NCBI GenBank assembly: GCA_025201365.1
Contig: JAIXMF010000014.1
Location: forward strand, 663,379 to 727,378
DNA from: Syncephalis plumigaleata
Lineage: Eukaryota > Zoopagomycota > Zoopagomycetes > Zoopagales > Piptocephalidaceae
DNA length: 64,000 nt
Reading direction: 5' to 3'
Below, piece by piece: positions 35,787 through 49,100 of this stretch (position 1 is the first letter of the stretch; each line of letters starts with the position of its first letter). Under the pieces are notes generated by a model. That model was not told the origin of the DNA. It did no database searches and was given only the letters and a program-made list of their open reading frames with translations. A program made the position numbers and the translations under genes.

Positions 35787-37850
35787 ATGATACCGCATTA
35801 TAGATCGATCACCGTACTACTACTATCTACACTGGCGTTGCAAGCTATATCTATGCCATGGAATAATCAAGCATCATCACCATCATCATCACCATCATTA
35901 TCATTGAAGAATCATGAACAATCAAGATTAGTTAGTCTACGACCTCGCTCATCGCTTGGTAGCAGTGCCATCAATGCAATGCGTTTAGGGAATGATCCTT
36001 CCAATACACACTTACTAGATATAAATGATATTGCGCTGGCAACTCTGGGAGGCGGTCCCATCGCTAGACACCCAGTGACAGGAGAGGTATTCGATCCTGG
36101 TGTAGTACATTTGGCGACAGGTGTGAGTGAAATGTATAAAGATAGACTTATCGGCAAGGGCGTCAGAATCGGCATTATTGATACTGGCGTCGATTATATG
36201 CATCCAGCACTAGGTGGAGACAATCCCGCCACTAGACGAGTTCTATTCGGTTATAATTTCGTTGATAATGAGATTATTAATGGCAAACTGCAACCGCCTG
36301 AGGATCCAATGGATTGTGCTGGACATGGTACTAAGGTGGCAGGTATTATTGGTGCAGTAACTATACATACACTGGTGTAGCACCGGGCGCCATACTCGGT
36401 GCTTACAAAGTTTTCGGTTGCAAACCCACGCTTATCTCTATGAAGATGATCGAAGATGCTATGTATACGGCGTATAGGCATGGTATGGATATTGTCAATA
36501 TGTCATTTGGTGTCGGATCTAACGATGCGGAAATATTGGCCCAAACAATGCAAAAATATGCTCAATTCAATATGATTATCATTGCTGGTGTACCCAACTA
36601 TAGAAAGGGCGATATAACGGGATGGAATATAATACTGCCTAGTCTTCTACCAACTGTCATATCAGTGGGCAATATGAATGTGCCATATCAACTAATGGAT
36701 CATTCTATCTTTACTATAGCATATACCAAGAAGAAATTAGCTATAAACTTGCATGTGGTACCAGACATCCACCTAGTACGGTATACTCTGTTATAACAGC
36801 AAAGCCAATGACTAGTGGACGACAATGTGGTGTACCTGGCGACGCTCAAGGTAACATTGTAATTGTGCCTAATGAGTGTAATACGCTACCGTTTATCAAC
36901 ACATTAGCTCAAAGTGAAGCCGTTGCAATCATTATGTCTAGCTCACAAAATCATCTATCCACATGCACGATACCGGTGATCAACATCGATTCAGATGTCA
37001 TGTCAAAGTTGCAACAATTAAGCAAGCAAGGGACGCCAATTGAAATCATGTTTGCTGGAAGTAAAAAGATGGTGCCGCAGCTAGATAAGATAGCAGGAGG
37101 TAAACTGTCTGCCTGGGGACCAACAGCTAGTCTTCAACTAAGTCCTGAGATTACTGCTCCAGGCAAACATACAGTGACTACGATGAATGGGGAATATAGT
37201 ATTGCAAGTGGCACTTCATATGCTGCACCTTACTTGGCTGGCATGGCTGCTCTTTACTTTGAGCATTGCGATAAAAACGGAAAGACACGACCGAACTATA
37301 GTCAACTTCGATCATTGCTACAAAATAATGCCATACCGTACATGTACCGGGTAAGAATCTGGCTGGATCAGTGGCACATCAAGGTGCTGGCATGGCACAC
37401 ATAGACAGAATGTAAAACGTACATTTAGTGTATGGCCATCAGCAATCGAGCTACTTGACATTAAACAACGGCCTACATCGATTATACCAAATCAGGAAGC
37501 ATCACCATCAATAACCTTAGCAATATAGGCGGACATTTACCTTCGACATATACCAGCAGTGTCTATGCGTGCATTCCATGCAAACGGTGAAGCAACCAAG
37601 GAAATAGTAACAACCGACATTCATATCGAGCTAGTTTACTGGACCGCAAGTTATTACTCTAAAGCCGAAGACAAAGCATCCATACCTATTACTTTCACAA
37701 TACCAGTGGACCTTAACTATGATCAACATTGGCTCTATTCAGGATACATAGTCATTGATACGGAAGCACCGGTCAATGGGAACCACCATCTGATCATGCT
37801 GTCTATGTGCCATACCTTGGTTTGAATGGTAATATTCAAACTATCCATAA
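35787..37850 (+). pseudogene. Secreted subtilisin-like (S8) protease, multiply frameshifted
   Basis: Begins with a signal peptide (MIPHYRSITVLLLSTLALQA). The catalytic Asp is in RIGIIDTGVDYMHP, the His in CAGHGTKVAGI and the Ser in ASGTSYAAPYLAGM. The layout, with a long insertion between His and Ser (PA-like segment CNTLPF...VAIIMSS) and a C-terminal beta domain ending VPYLGLNG, resembles large secreted Vpr/cuticle-type subtilases. The expected oxyanion-hole Asn block reads IIIAGVPNY and the Asn is not in place. The frame breaks near 36350, between about 36700 and 36790, near 37350, near 37408, near 37505 and near 37785; most are single-base losses. No intron explains them. Taken together a decayed gene is more likely than an active protease. 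Confidence 0.8.
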
Positions 37851-39687
37851 ATTCTTTGAAATAAGAAGCCATAGCTTCCAGAGGTGATATGCTAACCAGT
37901 AGCATTGCCTATAATTCAGTTACAACCGTACAGCATTTGCTATGCTCTATCATTATTCAGATAGCCATCAGCAATAGCTAGCACTAATATGATCATTATC
38001 GATAATGACTCAAATAAAATATATATACCAATCTATTACTAGTTTACAATGTGGAAAGGTATCAAGCATAGTTATCGTGTCTACACATTATGCAACGTAT
38101 GCTTATAGAATACAAACAAATAAACAAATACCAATTTATTACCAATTAGTAGGTGTACTAATAGCTTTATTGCTTTTTATTAATAAATGGCTTATACGAG
38201 TGTAGTGATCATAGAAAAGTAAACAAACGGAACTTACTTGAAGCCTACACAGTATGCAAAACAGCATACAGAATAGCGTTAGACGCGCAAGCAATACCCG
38301 TAGCTAGTGCACAGTAGACATCTAATAAACAAACGGCAGCATACATTGCAATACAAAGAGTAGCAGATGAGCACTGTTGACGTACAAAGGAATAAACGGC
38401 GAGTGGATCATGACGCAATGACCCGTAAGACACTCGCAGAACACACGGTAGCCTTGCGTGCACAAGCGCTACAGGCTGAAGGGGAGTGATTACAGCAGAA
38501 TAAAGTGAGTATGAACGCTTGATCGTAGTGAGCGTGCGTAGTAAAGCAGCGCAAACTACAAAGAAGTAAGGACAATAGACAGGATGAATAGAACGTGTAG
38601 ATGATGACGCGAACTACCGTAGATCAACGACAACAACAACAACAAGGAGCGGTGAATAGCAAACGCGGAGTAAAACATAAACATAAACAAGCGAGAAGGA
38701 GAAAGTACAAGTACGCGAGTGTGCTAAGCAAAGGTAAGTGCATACAAGATGAAGGAAAGAGAAACAAAGAACAGGTACAGCGAGCATTACGAATACGAGT
38801 AGTGAACGGTGAAGAAAGAGAGAAAGGAAAGAGAGTAAACGATAGAGAGAGAGAGGAATGAACATGTAAAGCATGTGGTATTCACCAATAACCAAGAATG
38901 AATAGGAACTATTAACCGTCAGGTACATGTAACCATGCGAGTTAGTTACGCGGTATAGGTTCACGTAGGATGCACCGGCCAATATATGGAGCATATAGGC
39001 ACGTAGTCGAGAATGGCACACGTTGCTTCATAGCCTGTTGATATGTAGAGAGTGGTGTTAAACGGCGTAGGTCAGGTAATAGTAGACAGAGCGGCACACG
39101 ACTGAATGTCCACCTGACCGAGTATTATCTATGCATGCTAGATCGTGAAACTAAACTGCCTTCTAGAACAGGAGTTAGTCATGATGAAGTGAAAGCGTCA
39201 AGCCTCATAGGACACGCTCGAGGTCTGTTCTAAACTCACTCGTGAATAATAATAAACCTTTAGTACACCTTGTGTAGAATCACGTAGCATTAACCGATCA
39301 ATGTACGTTCCATATTACTATGTACCGAAGACGGTATGTAGCGAGCTATGCGTTACTCGTTTATTCGTTATTTGCGTATCTATTGCCGTGGCATTAATTG
39401 ATGCTAACAATGCTCGTTAGTACATTCATTATTCGCCATTCATAATTATCAGTTAGCATCAGTCATACTGTATAGTCATTGTATATCTAGTTGTATACAC
39501 GTAGCCAAGTCCATTGCTGGCTATACTCCTAATGACGAACACATCATATTGCAGCAGTACATTTAAAAGCTATAATAATATTGTATCGAAATAGTGAATA
39601 CGCTTTATTGATGATGAATCATTAGATCATACAGCGATAGCAGTATTGTATGGTCATGCTGTGCGAGTGTCATCACATTCTCATTGT
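37851..39687. other. Non-coding, second half purine-biased
   Basis: 37851-38240 is AT-rich relic sequence. From 38240 to about 39120 the plus strand is A/G-rich and C-poor (AACAAACGG, AAAGAGAAAC, GAGAGAGAGAGG words). The segment about 38490-38600 shows an interrupted match with about 42675-42785 (both contain AATAAAGTG, a CAAAGAAGTAAGG block and GAATAGAACG), so these are diverged dispersed copies. No gene accepted. Confidence 0.5.
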
Positions 39688-40999
39688 CTATATGATTGCT
39701 AATCGATTCAATGACAGATTAGTATTTTAATAGAATGAATCAGCTACTGTTCGATACTTACCGTATACTAATAGTATTACCATTGGAACGTGGGCTATTT
39801 GGTCTACTAGTGTACCAATGCGCGGTGGCTCTTCTATTAGTACACGTAGAGGAGAGGAGCAAGGGAAGTCATCGCGCCACATTGTGTAATACGCTTGTGT
39901 AAGGTGAAGTATCGCTGGCATGGCTGCCTTTAAATCACCTTGTTCTGATTTAATATACTTTTGAGATCGTTTAAGTCTTGTACAATAGTTTTGCGCAGCT
40001 CGCCCGGTTAATACATAGTTATGAGCAAAGGGGTCTTCTGTCTTATGGGGATTAACAAATATATCCAAAAATTCAACTATCATAAAGTGAAGCCCGTTAC
40101 AACTCTTATATCTCTGAATTGGATTGTATGAGAACTCCTCTCGGTTACGCGGGTGTATAGGTTGCCAGCCTTGTTCCTTCTCAAATACTTCGACTAAATC
40201 GAAATCTATAATCTTTAAACCAATCATTCTACCAATGGAATCTTGCTCTAGCATGATGTCTATATTCCATGGTTAGCGTATTTCATTATCGTAATGATTG
40301 CTTACTTTTTGGAGACATATCATTATGAATAATGCCGGCATTGTAAAGATAAATCATGCCTATAAAGCAATTAGTAATCATGCTATATGAATAATCACCA
40401 TACTTACCTCTTATAATATTAGGTAATACTCTGGCAGTAATAAGAAATATCTGAGAAATAGTTCGTTCCTTGAAGTAATCATCTAGAAGTACACCATTGA
40501 TATAGCTGTAAAGATGGCAGAAATGTTCCTGGTTGTTGCTATCGGAAAAGCCAAATTGATGCAATGGATCCATGACATTATGTCGACCCATTGTGTTGAG
40601 GTCTGTCAACCTCTTTGCTTCCTTTAATGCCTATTTATACCATAGGGTGAGCAAGGCTGTTTGAATAATAGACTCAATACACTTACTTTGAATGCTTTAC
40701 TTCTCTAGATGCTCTATCGCATTTCATAAAGGCATCTTGATTGTTCCAAGTTACTCGAGCAAGACTAAGCTTTCCTCCATTTCCTCCACCCCAGCGTATA
40801 TTCGACAGTCCAAGCTTTTCCTTGTTTGCCTCGACATATTCTGGGCAAAGGTGTCTATAGGATGATCACCTATAAACAAGTTAGCAGACATAGATAGATC
40901 ACATATGAATAGCTTACCTTCTTTATTGTAAACACCCTTATGTGAGTGAGCACTCGGTAGCTGAGATAACAGTGCTAGAGCACAAATGCTAATAGCCAA
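39688..40999 (-). CDS. Secreted protein-kinase-like protein with two missing bases
   Basis: About 350 aa in six exons: 40999-40918, 40869-40687, 40630-40408, 40359-40306, 40259-39762 and 39698-39688. Starts with a signal peptide (MAISICALALLSQLPSAHS). Kinase-fold features: a probable ATP-binding Lys in DAFMKCDRAS, a catalytic loop in IIHNDMSPKNIML (HxD with the downstream Asn) and a metal-binding Asp in LKIIDFDLVEV (DFD in place of DFG). An acidic/aromatic lobe follows. Exon 2 is in the kinase frame only if one base is added near 40846 (CCC run before AGAATATG) and one near 40695 (AAA run); then the total is divisible by three. Reading on from exon 5 to a stop at 39727 instead of splicing the last exon is also in frame. 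Substrate unknown; extracellular or ER-Golgi location is inferred from the signal peptide. Confidence 0.72.
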
Positions 41000-41155
41000 T
41001 GTAGAATGTGGATTATTCGCATATTGTTCGTTACGGTCTAAGAAAAAGAAGTGGATGTATTTATGCTGTGCGTGTAAATGAGAAGAGGATAATGAGCTAT
41101 CGATTATTCACGGCAAATGGATGCTCATTTATAGTGAGTAATCGATGGCTACGAT

Positions 41156-41465
41156 ACTGGAACGTCTTTCAAAACCAAGCATCGAATAAACAAACCATGG
41201 TATCGTATACCATAGATCATTACCAATTATAGACCTTGAATGGCATTTGTGGTACTCATCTATAGTTCCGATTCTGTTACAGCTACCATGCGTGAAATCC
41301 AGAATAGTATACTGGAACGTTTTCAAACGACGTATCAAGGAAACAAAACATAGTATCGTTTGCCATGTGCAATTACGAATTATAAATATTGAATGCCATT
41401 TACGATAGTCGTTGTTTTGATTCTATTACAACTACCATGTGTGAAATCCATAATGATGTATTGAA
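41156..41465. repeat. Diverged 155-bp tandem duplication
   Basis: ACTGGAACGT at 41156 recurs at 41311. GAATGGCATTT (41238) recurs as GAATGCCATTT (41391), followed in both by an interrupted match through the block ending in CATGYGTGAAATCCA. The period is about 153-155 bp and identity about 70-75%. Non-coding. Confidence 0.7.
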
Positions 41466-43109
41466 TACAGTGCAATTGAAACATGCATGATTGATATTGG
41501 AATGGAATGGAATTCGATTTAGTTTCAATAATAGCTCGATCAACATGATGCATTGGTATGCAACTAGCTAGCATTAGAGCATTCGAGATAATAGACAAGT
41601 CATTGAATACACTCCAACTATGATGGCAATGACCATTAAACCATTGTTTCTACTTGTAAGCCATACTGTCATTCAGTTATAGTTCATGATTCAAGTATTA
41701 GGTAGTAATCGTGTATCCATGTCAATGCACGCACGTTCACGTCAGATGGTCATATCTATTGTGTTGTTCGATGATTTGCTATACAATTCATTACAATGAC
41801 TACAGGCAAATATACATCCATTGATATTAATGCATATCAGTGAGTGGATGAGTGATATATTCTAGTTGATTGTATGCTGCTGATAACTGAATAAGAATGA
41901 TAGGAATAGCAGTGGTAGTAGTGCTAGTTGTATTGGTTGAAAGCAGAGTATGTTCAATAGAGTGTAGAGAATACAGCGATATGTATGAAGTTGATATGGT
42001 GTTTATTGGCTGAATGAGAATAGAAGCAGAGGACAAGTAGTATGGATAGCAGTAGGAGTGAATAGAGCGAATGAGCACATATGCTTAAGAATACAAACAA
42101 AAAACAAATAAACAGAGTTGAAACGACAAGAAAGAGCAGCAGCAGCAGCAACTAGTGAATAGAGTGAATACCGCGTATACACCACTTACCGTGTAGATTA
42201 CAAATAAACAATAGAGATATGAGTGTATGAATAGAGTAGTGGACGAGTAAGCGAACGAGCTATCAGTACAAGCAACAAGCAGTGCTGTCAATAAACTATT
42301 GAGAAGCAGCGTTGCTGTGAGTGATATAACCAAACAATATGTTTTAGCAAGTGGCATACTACCGGGAGAAGCTATAGCAGTACATTCTGGTCGACTAACC
42401 TGCATGTATGCATATAAGCTACTCCTAGTAGTCAATACAGACTGATGACATACGCATACAGACCGGTAAGCAAACAGTGTGAGTATCCATAGGAGCATAC
42501 AGTGATAGAATACGGTAACTGGTACGGATCTGACGAGAGTGCAGTATCGTAGTTTGATAAACAAGGGAAGGGTCAACAAGTAGCAGTAGTATCGTGCACA
42601 GGTACAAGCACCAGACTAGAATACAAATAAACAGTGTAGCTTATCGTGTATGAGTGTTATAGAGTGGAGGACAAACACAGCGGAATAAAGTGCGTATAAG
42701 TGTAATTGCAGTGGCTGTCCGTAGAGAAGCACCACAAGCTGCAAAGAAGTAAGGCAATAGAGAGAACGAATAGAACGCGTGAACATATGACGTGGCGTTG
42801 ACTTATTGCTAGAGCAGCAGCAGTAACAACAATAGGAATAGGAATATACGAATAGTGAAGGTGACCGAGAACAACAAACGAGTAATGAGAAGAGGAGTAC
42901 AGGTATGGGAGTGTATTCAGGTAAGAGACGTGTAGTGTTAGCGTAGCGAGGAGCAGATGGAGAGTGGCTAACGGGGAAAGACGGGTAGAGGTGGAAGAGT
43001 AAGCAAAAGAATCAAGAGAAGCAGGAATGATGATTGGCAGATCAAATAGTGAGAGGAATAAAGAAGTAACGCGTAAACAAAGCGAGTACGTTTACAAGTG
43101 GACTAGTGA
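41466..43109. other. Transition zone of low-complexity, purine-biased DNA
   Basis: No gene seen. From about 41830 onwards the plus strand becomes purine-biased with AATAGAGTG, AACAAAC and GAGTGAATAG words, producing spurious Leu/Tyr/Ser ORFs on the other strand. The texture leads directly into the satellite array and shares AACGAGTA/GAATAGAGT words with it. Confidence 0.55.
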
Positions 43110-46100
43110 ACATATCCACCTCCTACGAGTGTCACGGTGATAGATACGCGGTTGACGAGTGAACTAGTCAGTTAGTCAGCTAATAAATAAACAAGTAGTT
43201 AGCGCGCGTGTGTGTGTGCATATCCACCTCCAACGAGTGTCGCGGTGATAACTACGCGGTTAACAAGTGAACGAATGAGCAATAAACGAGTAACGAGTAA
43301 CGCGTAAGCAATAAACAAGTGTGCTGACAAGAGTGTTAGTGTGCATACAGCCAGTTAAGAGTGTTACGGTGATAGATACGGGAATAACGAGTGAACAAGT
43401 GAACGAATGAGCAATAAACGAGTAAACGAGTAACGCGTAAGCAATAAACAAGTGTGTTTATGAGTGTGTTAGTGTGCATACAGTCAGTTAAGAGTGTTAC
43501 GGTGATAGATATGCGAATAACGAGTGAACAAGTGAACGAATGAGCAATAAACGAGTAAGCGAGTAACGCGTAAGCAATAAACAAGAGTGTTGACGAGTGT
43601 GTTAGTGTGCATACAGCCAGTTAAGAGTGTTACGGTGATAGATATGCGAATAACGAGTGAACAAGTGAACGAATGAGCAATAAACGAGTAAACGAGTAAC
43701 GCGTAAGCAGTAAACAAGAGTGTTGACGAGTGTGTTAGTGTGCATACAGCCAGTTAAGAGTGTTACGGTGATAGATATGCGAATAACGAGTGAACAAGTG
43801 AACGAATGAGCAATAAACGAGTAACGAGTAACGCGTAAGCAGTAAACAAGAGTGTTGACGAGTGTGTTAGTGTGCATACAGCCAGTTAAGAGTGTTACGG
43901 TGATAGATACACGAATAACGAGTGAACAAGTGAACGAATGAGCAATAAACGAGTAACGAGTAACGCGTAAGCAATAAACAAGTGTGTTGACAAGTGTGTT
44001 AGTGTGCATACAGCCAGTTAAGAGTGTTACGGTGATAGATATGCGAATAACGAGTGAACAAGTGAACGAATGAGCAATAAACGAGTAAGCGAGTAACGCG
44101 TAAGCAATAAACAAGAGTGTTGACGAGTGTGTTAGTGTGCATACAGCCAGTTAAGAGTGTTACGGTGATAGATATGCGAATAACGAGTGAACAAGTGAAC
44201 GAATGAGCAATAAACGAGTAAACGAGTAACGCGTAAGCAGTAAACAAGAGTGTTGACGAGTGTGTTAGTGTGCATACAGCAGCCAGTTAAGAGTGTTACG
44301 GTGATAGATATGCGAATAACGAGTGAACAAGTGAACGAATGAGCAATAAACGAGTAACGAGTAACGCGTAAGCAATAAACAAGTGTGTTGACGAGTGTGT
44401 GAGTGTGCATACAGCAGCCAGTTAAGAGTGTTACGGTGATAGATACGGGAATAACGAGTGAACAAGTGAACGAATGAGCAATAAACGAGTAGACGAGTAA
44501 CGCGTAAGCAAAAGCAAGTGTGTTGACGAGTGTGTGAGTGTGCATACAGTCAGTTAAGAGTGTTACGGTGATAGATATGCGAATAACGAGTGAACAAGTG
44601 AACGAATGAGCAATAAACGAGTAAACGAGTAACGCGTAAGCAATAAACAAGTGTGTTGACGAGTGTGTGAGTGTGCATACAGCAGCCAGTTAAGAGTGTT
44701 ACGGTGATAGATACGGAATAACGAGTGAACAAGTGAACGAATGAGCAATAAACGAGTAGACGAGTAACGCGTAAGCAACAAGCAAGTGTGTTGACGAGTG
44801 TGTGAGTGTGCATACAGTCAGTTAAGAGTGTTACGGTGATAGATATGCGAATAACGAGTGAACAAGTGAACGAATGAGCAATAAACGAGTAAACGAGTAA
44901 CGCGTAAGCAGTAAACAAGAGTGTTGACGAGTGTGTTAGTGTGCATACAGCAGCCAGTTAAGAGTGTTACGGTGATAGATATGCGAATAACGAGTGAACA
45001 AGTGAACGAATGAGCAATAAACGAGTAAACGAGTAACGCGTAAGCAGTAAACAAGAGTGTTGACGAGTGTGTTAGTGTGCATACAGCCAGTTAAGAGTGT
45101 TACGGTGATAGATATGCGAATAACGAGTGAACAAGTGAACGAATGAGCAATAAACGAGTAACGAGTAACGCGTAAGCAGTAAACAAGAGTGTTGACGAGT
45201 GTGTTAGTGTGCATACAGCCAGTTAAGAGTGTTACGGTGATAGATACACGAATAACGAGTGAACAAGTGAACGAATGAGCAATAAACGAGTAACGAGTAA
45301 CGCGTAAGCAATAAACAAGTGTGTTGACAAGTGTGTTAGTGTGCATACAGCCAGTTAAGAGTGTTACGGTGATAGATATGCGAATAACGAGTGAACAAGT
45401 GAACGAATGAGCAATAAACGAGTAAGCGAGTAACGCGTAAGCAATAAACAAGAGTGTTGACGAGTGTGTTAGTGTGCATACAGCCAGTTAAGAGTGTTAC
45501 GGTGATAGATATGCGAATAACGAGTGAACAAGTGAACGAATGAGCAATAAACGAGTAACGAGTAACGCGTAAGCAGTAAACAAGAGTGTTGACGAGTGTG
45601 TTAGTGTGCATACAGCAGCCAGTTAAGAGTGTTACGGTGATAGATATGCGAATAACGAGTGAACAAGTGAACGAATGAGCAATAAACGAGTAAACGAGTA
45701 ACGCGTAAGCAATAAACAAGTGTGTTGACGAGTGTGTGAGTGTGCATACAGCAGCCAGTTAAGAGTGTTACGGTGATAGATACGGGAATAACGAGTGAAC
45801 AAGTGAACGAATGAGCAATAAACGAGTAGACGAGTAACGCGTAAGCAACAAGCAAGTGTGTTGACGAGTGTGTTAGTGTGCATACAGCCAGTTAAGAGTG
45901 TTACGGTGATAGATATGCGAATAACGAGTGAACAAGTGAACGAATGAGCAATAAACGAGTAAACGAGTAACGCGTAAGCAATAAACAAGTGTGTTGACGA
46001 GTGTGTGAGTGTGCATACAGCAGCCAGTTAAGAGTGTTACGGTGATAGATACGGAATAACGAGTGAACAAGTGAACGAATGAGCAATAAACGAGTAAACG

Positions 46101-49100
46101 AGTAACGCGTAAGCAACAAGCAAGTGTGTTGACGAGTGTGTGAGTGTGCATACAGTCAGTTAAGAGTGTTACGGTGATAGATATGCGAATAACGAGTGAA
46201 CGAGTGAACGAATGAGCAATAAACGAGTAACGAGTAACGCGTAAGCAGTAAACAAGAGTGTTGACGAGTGTGTGAGTGTGCATATATCAGCCAGTTAAGA
46301 GTGTTACGGTGATAGATATGCGAATAACGAGTGAACAAGTGAGTGAATGAGCAATAAACGAGTAACGAGTAACGCGTAAGCAGTAAACAAGTGTGTTGAC
46401 GAGTGTGTGAGTGTGCATACAGTCAGTTAAGAGTGTTACGGTGATAGATACGTGAATAACGAGTGAACAAGTGAACGAATGAGCAATAAACGAGTAGACG
46501 AGTAACGCGTAAGCAACAAGCAAGTGTGTTGACAGTGTGTGAGTGTGCATACAGCCAGTTAAGAGTGTTACGGTGATAGATACGGGAATAACGAGTGAAC
46601 AAGTGAACGAATGAGCAATAAACGAGTAGACGAGTAACGCGTAAGCAACAAGCAAGTGTGTTGACGAGTGTGTTAGTGTGCATACAGCCAGTTAAGAGTG
46701 TTACGGTGATAGATATGCGAATAACGAGTGAACAAGTGAACGAATGAGCAATAAACGAGTAACGAGTAACGCGTAAGCATAAACAAGTGTGTTGACGAGT
46801 GTGTGAGTGTGCATACAGCCAGTTAAGAGTGTTACGGTGATAGATACGGAATAACGAGTGAACAAGTGAACGAATGAGCAATAAACGAGTAACGAGTAAC
46901 GCGTAAGCAATAAACAAGTGTGTTGACGAGTGTGTGAGTGTGCATATATCAGCCAGTTAAGAGTGTTACGGTGATAGATATGCGAATAACGAGTGAACAA
47001 GTGAACGAATGAGCAATAAACGAGTAACGAGTAACGCGTAAGCATAAACAAGTGTGTTGACGAGTGTGTTAGTGTGCATACAGCCAGTTAAGAGTGTTAC
47101 GGTGATAGATACGGAATAACGAGTGAACAAGTGAACGAATGAGCAATAAACGAGTAACGAGTAACGCGTAAGCAAAACAAGTGTGTTGACGAGTGTGTGA
47201 GTGTGCATATATCAGCCAGTTAAGAGTGTTACGGTGATAGATATGCGAATAACGAGTGAACAAGTGAACGAATGAGCAATAAACGAGTAACGAGTAACGC
47301 GTAAGCAACAAGCAAGTGTGTTGACGAGTGTGTGAGTGTGCATACAGTCAGTTAAGAGTGTTACGGTGATAGATATGCGAATAACGAGTGAACAAGTGAA
47401 CGAATGAGCAATAAACGAGTAACGAGTAACGCGTAAGCATAAACAAGTGTGTTGACGAGTGTGTGAGTGTGCATATATCAGCCAGTTAAGAGTGTTACGG
47501 TGATAGATATGCGAATAACGAGTGAACAAGTGAGTGAATGAGCAATAAACGAGTAACGAGTAACGCGTAAGCATAAACAAGTGTGTTGACGAGTGTGTGA
47601 GTGTGCATACAGTCAGTTAAGAGTGTTACGGTGATAGATATGCGAATAACGAGTGAACAAGTGAACGAATGAGCAATAAACGAGTAACGAGTAACGCGTA
47701 AGCAAAACAAGTGTGTTGACGAGTGTGTGAGTGTGCATACAGTCAGTTAAGAGTGTTACGGTGATAGATATGCGAATAACGAGTGAACAAGTGAACGAAT
47801 GAGCAATAAACGAGTAACGAGTAACGCGTAAGCAATAAACAAGTGTGTTGACGAGTGTGTTAGTGTGCATACAGCCAGTTAAGAGTGTTACGGTGATAGA
47901 TATGCGAATAACGAGTGAACAAGTGAACGAATGAGCAATAAACGAGTAACGAGTAACGCGTAAGCATAAACAAGTGTGTTGACGAGTGTGTAGTGTGCAT
48001 AACAGCCAGTTAAGAGTGTTACGGTGATAGATATGCGAATAACGAGTGAACAAGTGAACGAATGAGCAATAAACGAGTAACGAGTAACGCGTAAGCAATA
48101 AACAAGTGTGTTGACGAGTGTGTGAGTGTGCATAACAGCCAGTTAAGAGTGTTACGGTGATAGATACGGAATAACGAGTGAACAAGTGAACGAATGAGCA
48201 ATAAACGAGTAGACGAGTAACGCGTAAGCAACAAGCAAGTGTGTTGACGAGTGTGTGAGTGTGCATATATCAGCCAGTTAAGAGTGTTACGGTGATAGAT
48301 ATGCGAATAACGAGTGAACAAGTGAGTGAATGAGCAATAAACGAGTAACGAGTAACGCGTAAGCAATAAACAAGTGTGTTGACGAGTGTGTAGTGTGCAT
48401 ACAGCCAGTTAAGAGTGTTACGGTGATAGATATGCGAATAACGAGTGAACAAGTGAACGAATGAGCAATAAACGAGTAACGAGTAACGCGTAAGCAATAA
48501 ACAAGTGTGTTGACGAGTGTGTGAGTGTGCATATATCAGCCAGTTAAGAGTGTTACGGTGATAGATATGCGAATAACGAGTGAACAAGTGAGTGAATGAG
48601 CAATAAACGAGTAACGAGTAACGCGTAAGCAATAAACAAGTGTGTTGACGAGTGTGTGAGTGTGCATACAGCCAGTTAAGAGTGTTACGGTGATAGATAT
48701 GCGAATAACGAGTGAACAAGTGAACGAATGAGCAATAAACGAGTAACGAGTAACGCGTAAGCAATAAACAAGTGTGTTGACGAGTGTGTTAGTGTGCATA
48801 ATCAGCCAGTTAAGAGTGTTACGGTGATAGATATGCGAATAACGAGTGAACAAGTGAACGAATGAGCAATAAACGAGTAACGAGTAACGCGTAAGCAATA
48901 AACAAGTGTGTTGACGAGTGTGTGAGTGTGCATACAGCCAGTTAAGAGTGTTACGGTGATAGATACGAATAACGAGTGAACAAGTGAACGAATGAGCAAT
49001 AAACGAGTAACGAGTAACGCGTAAGCAATAAACAAGTGTGTTGACGAGTGTGTTAGTGTGCATATCAGCCAGTTAAGAGTGTTACGGTGATAGATATGCG

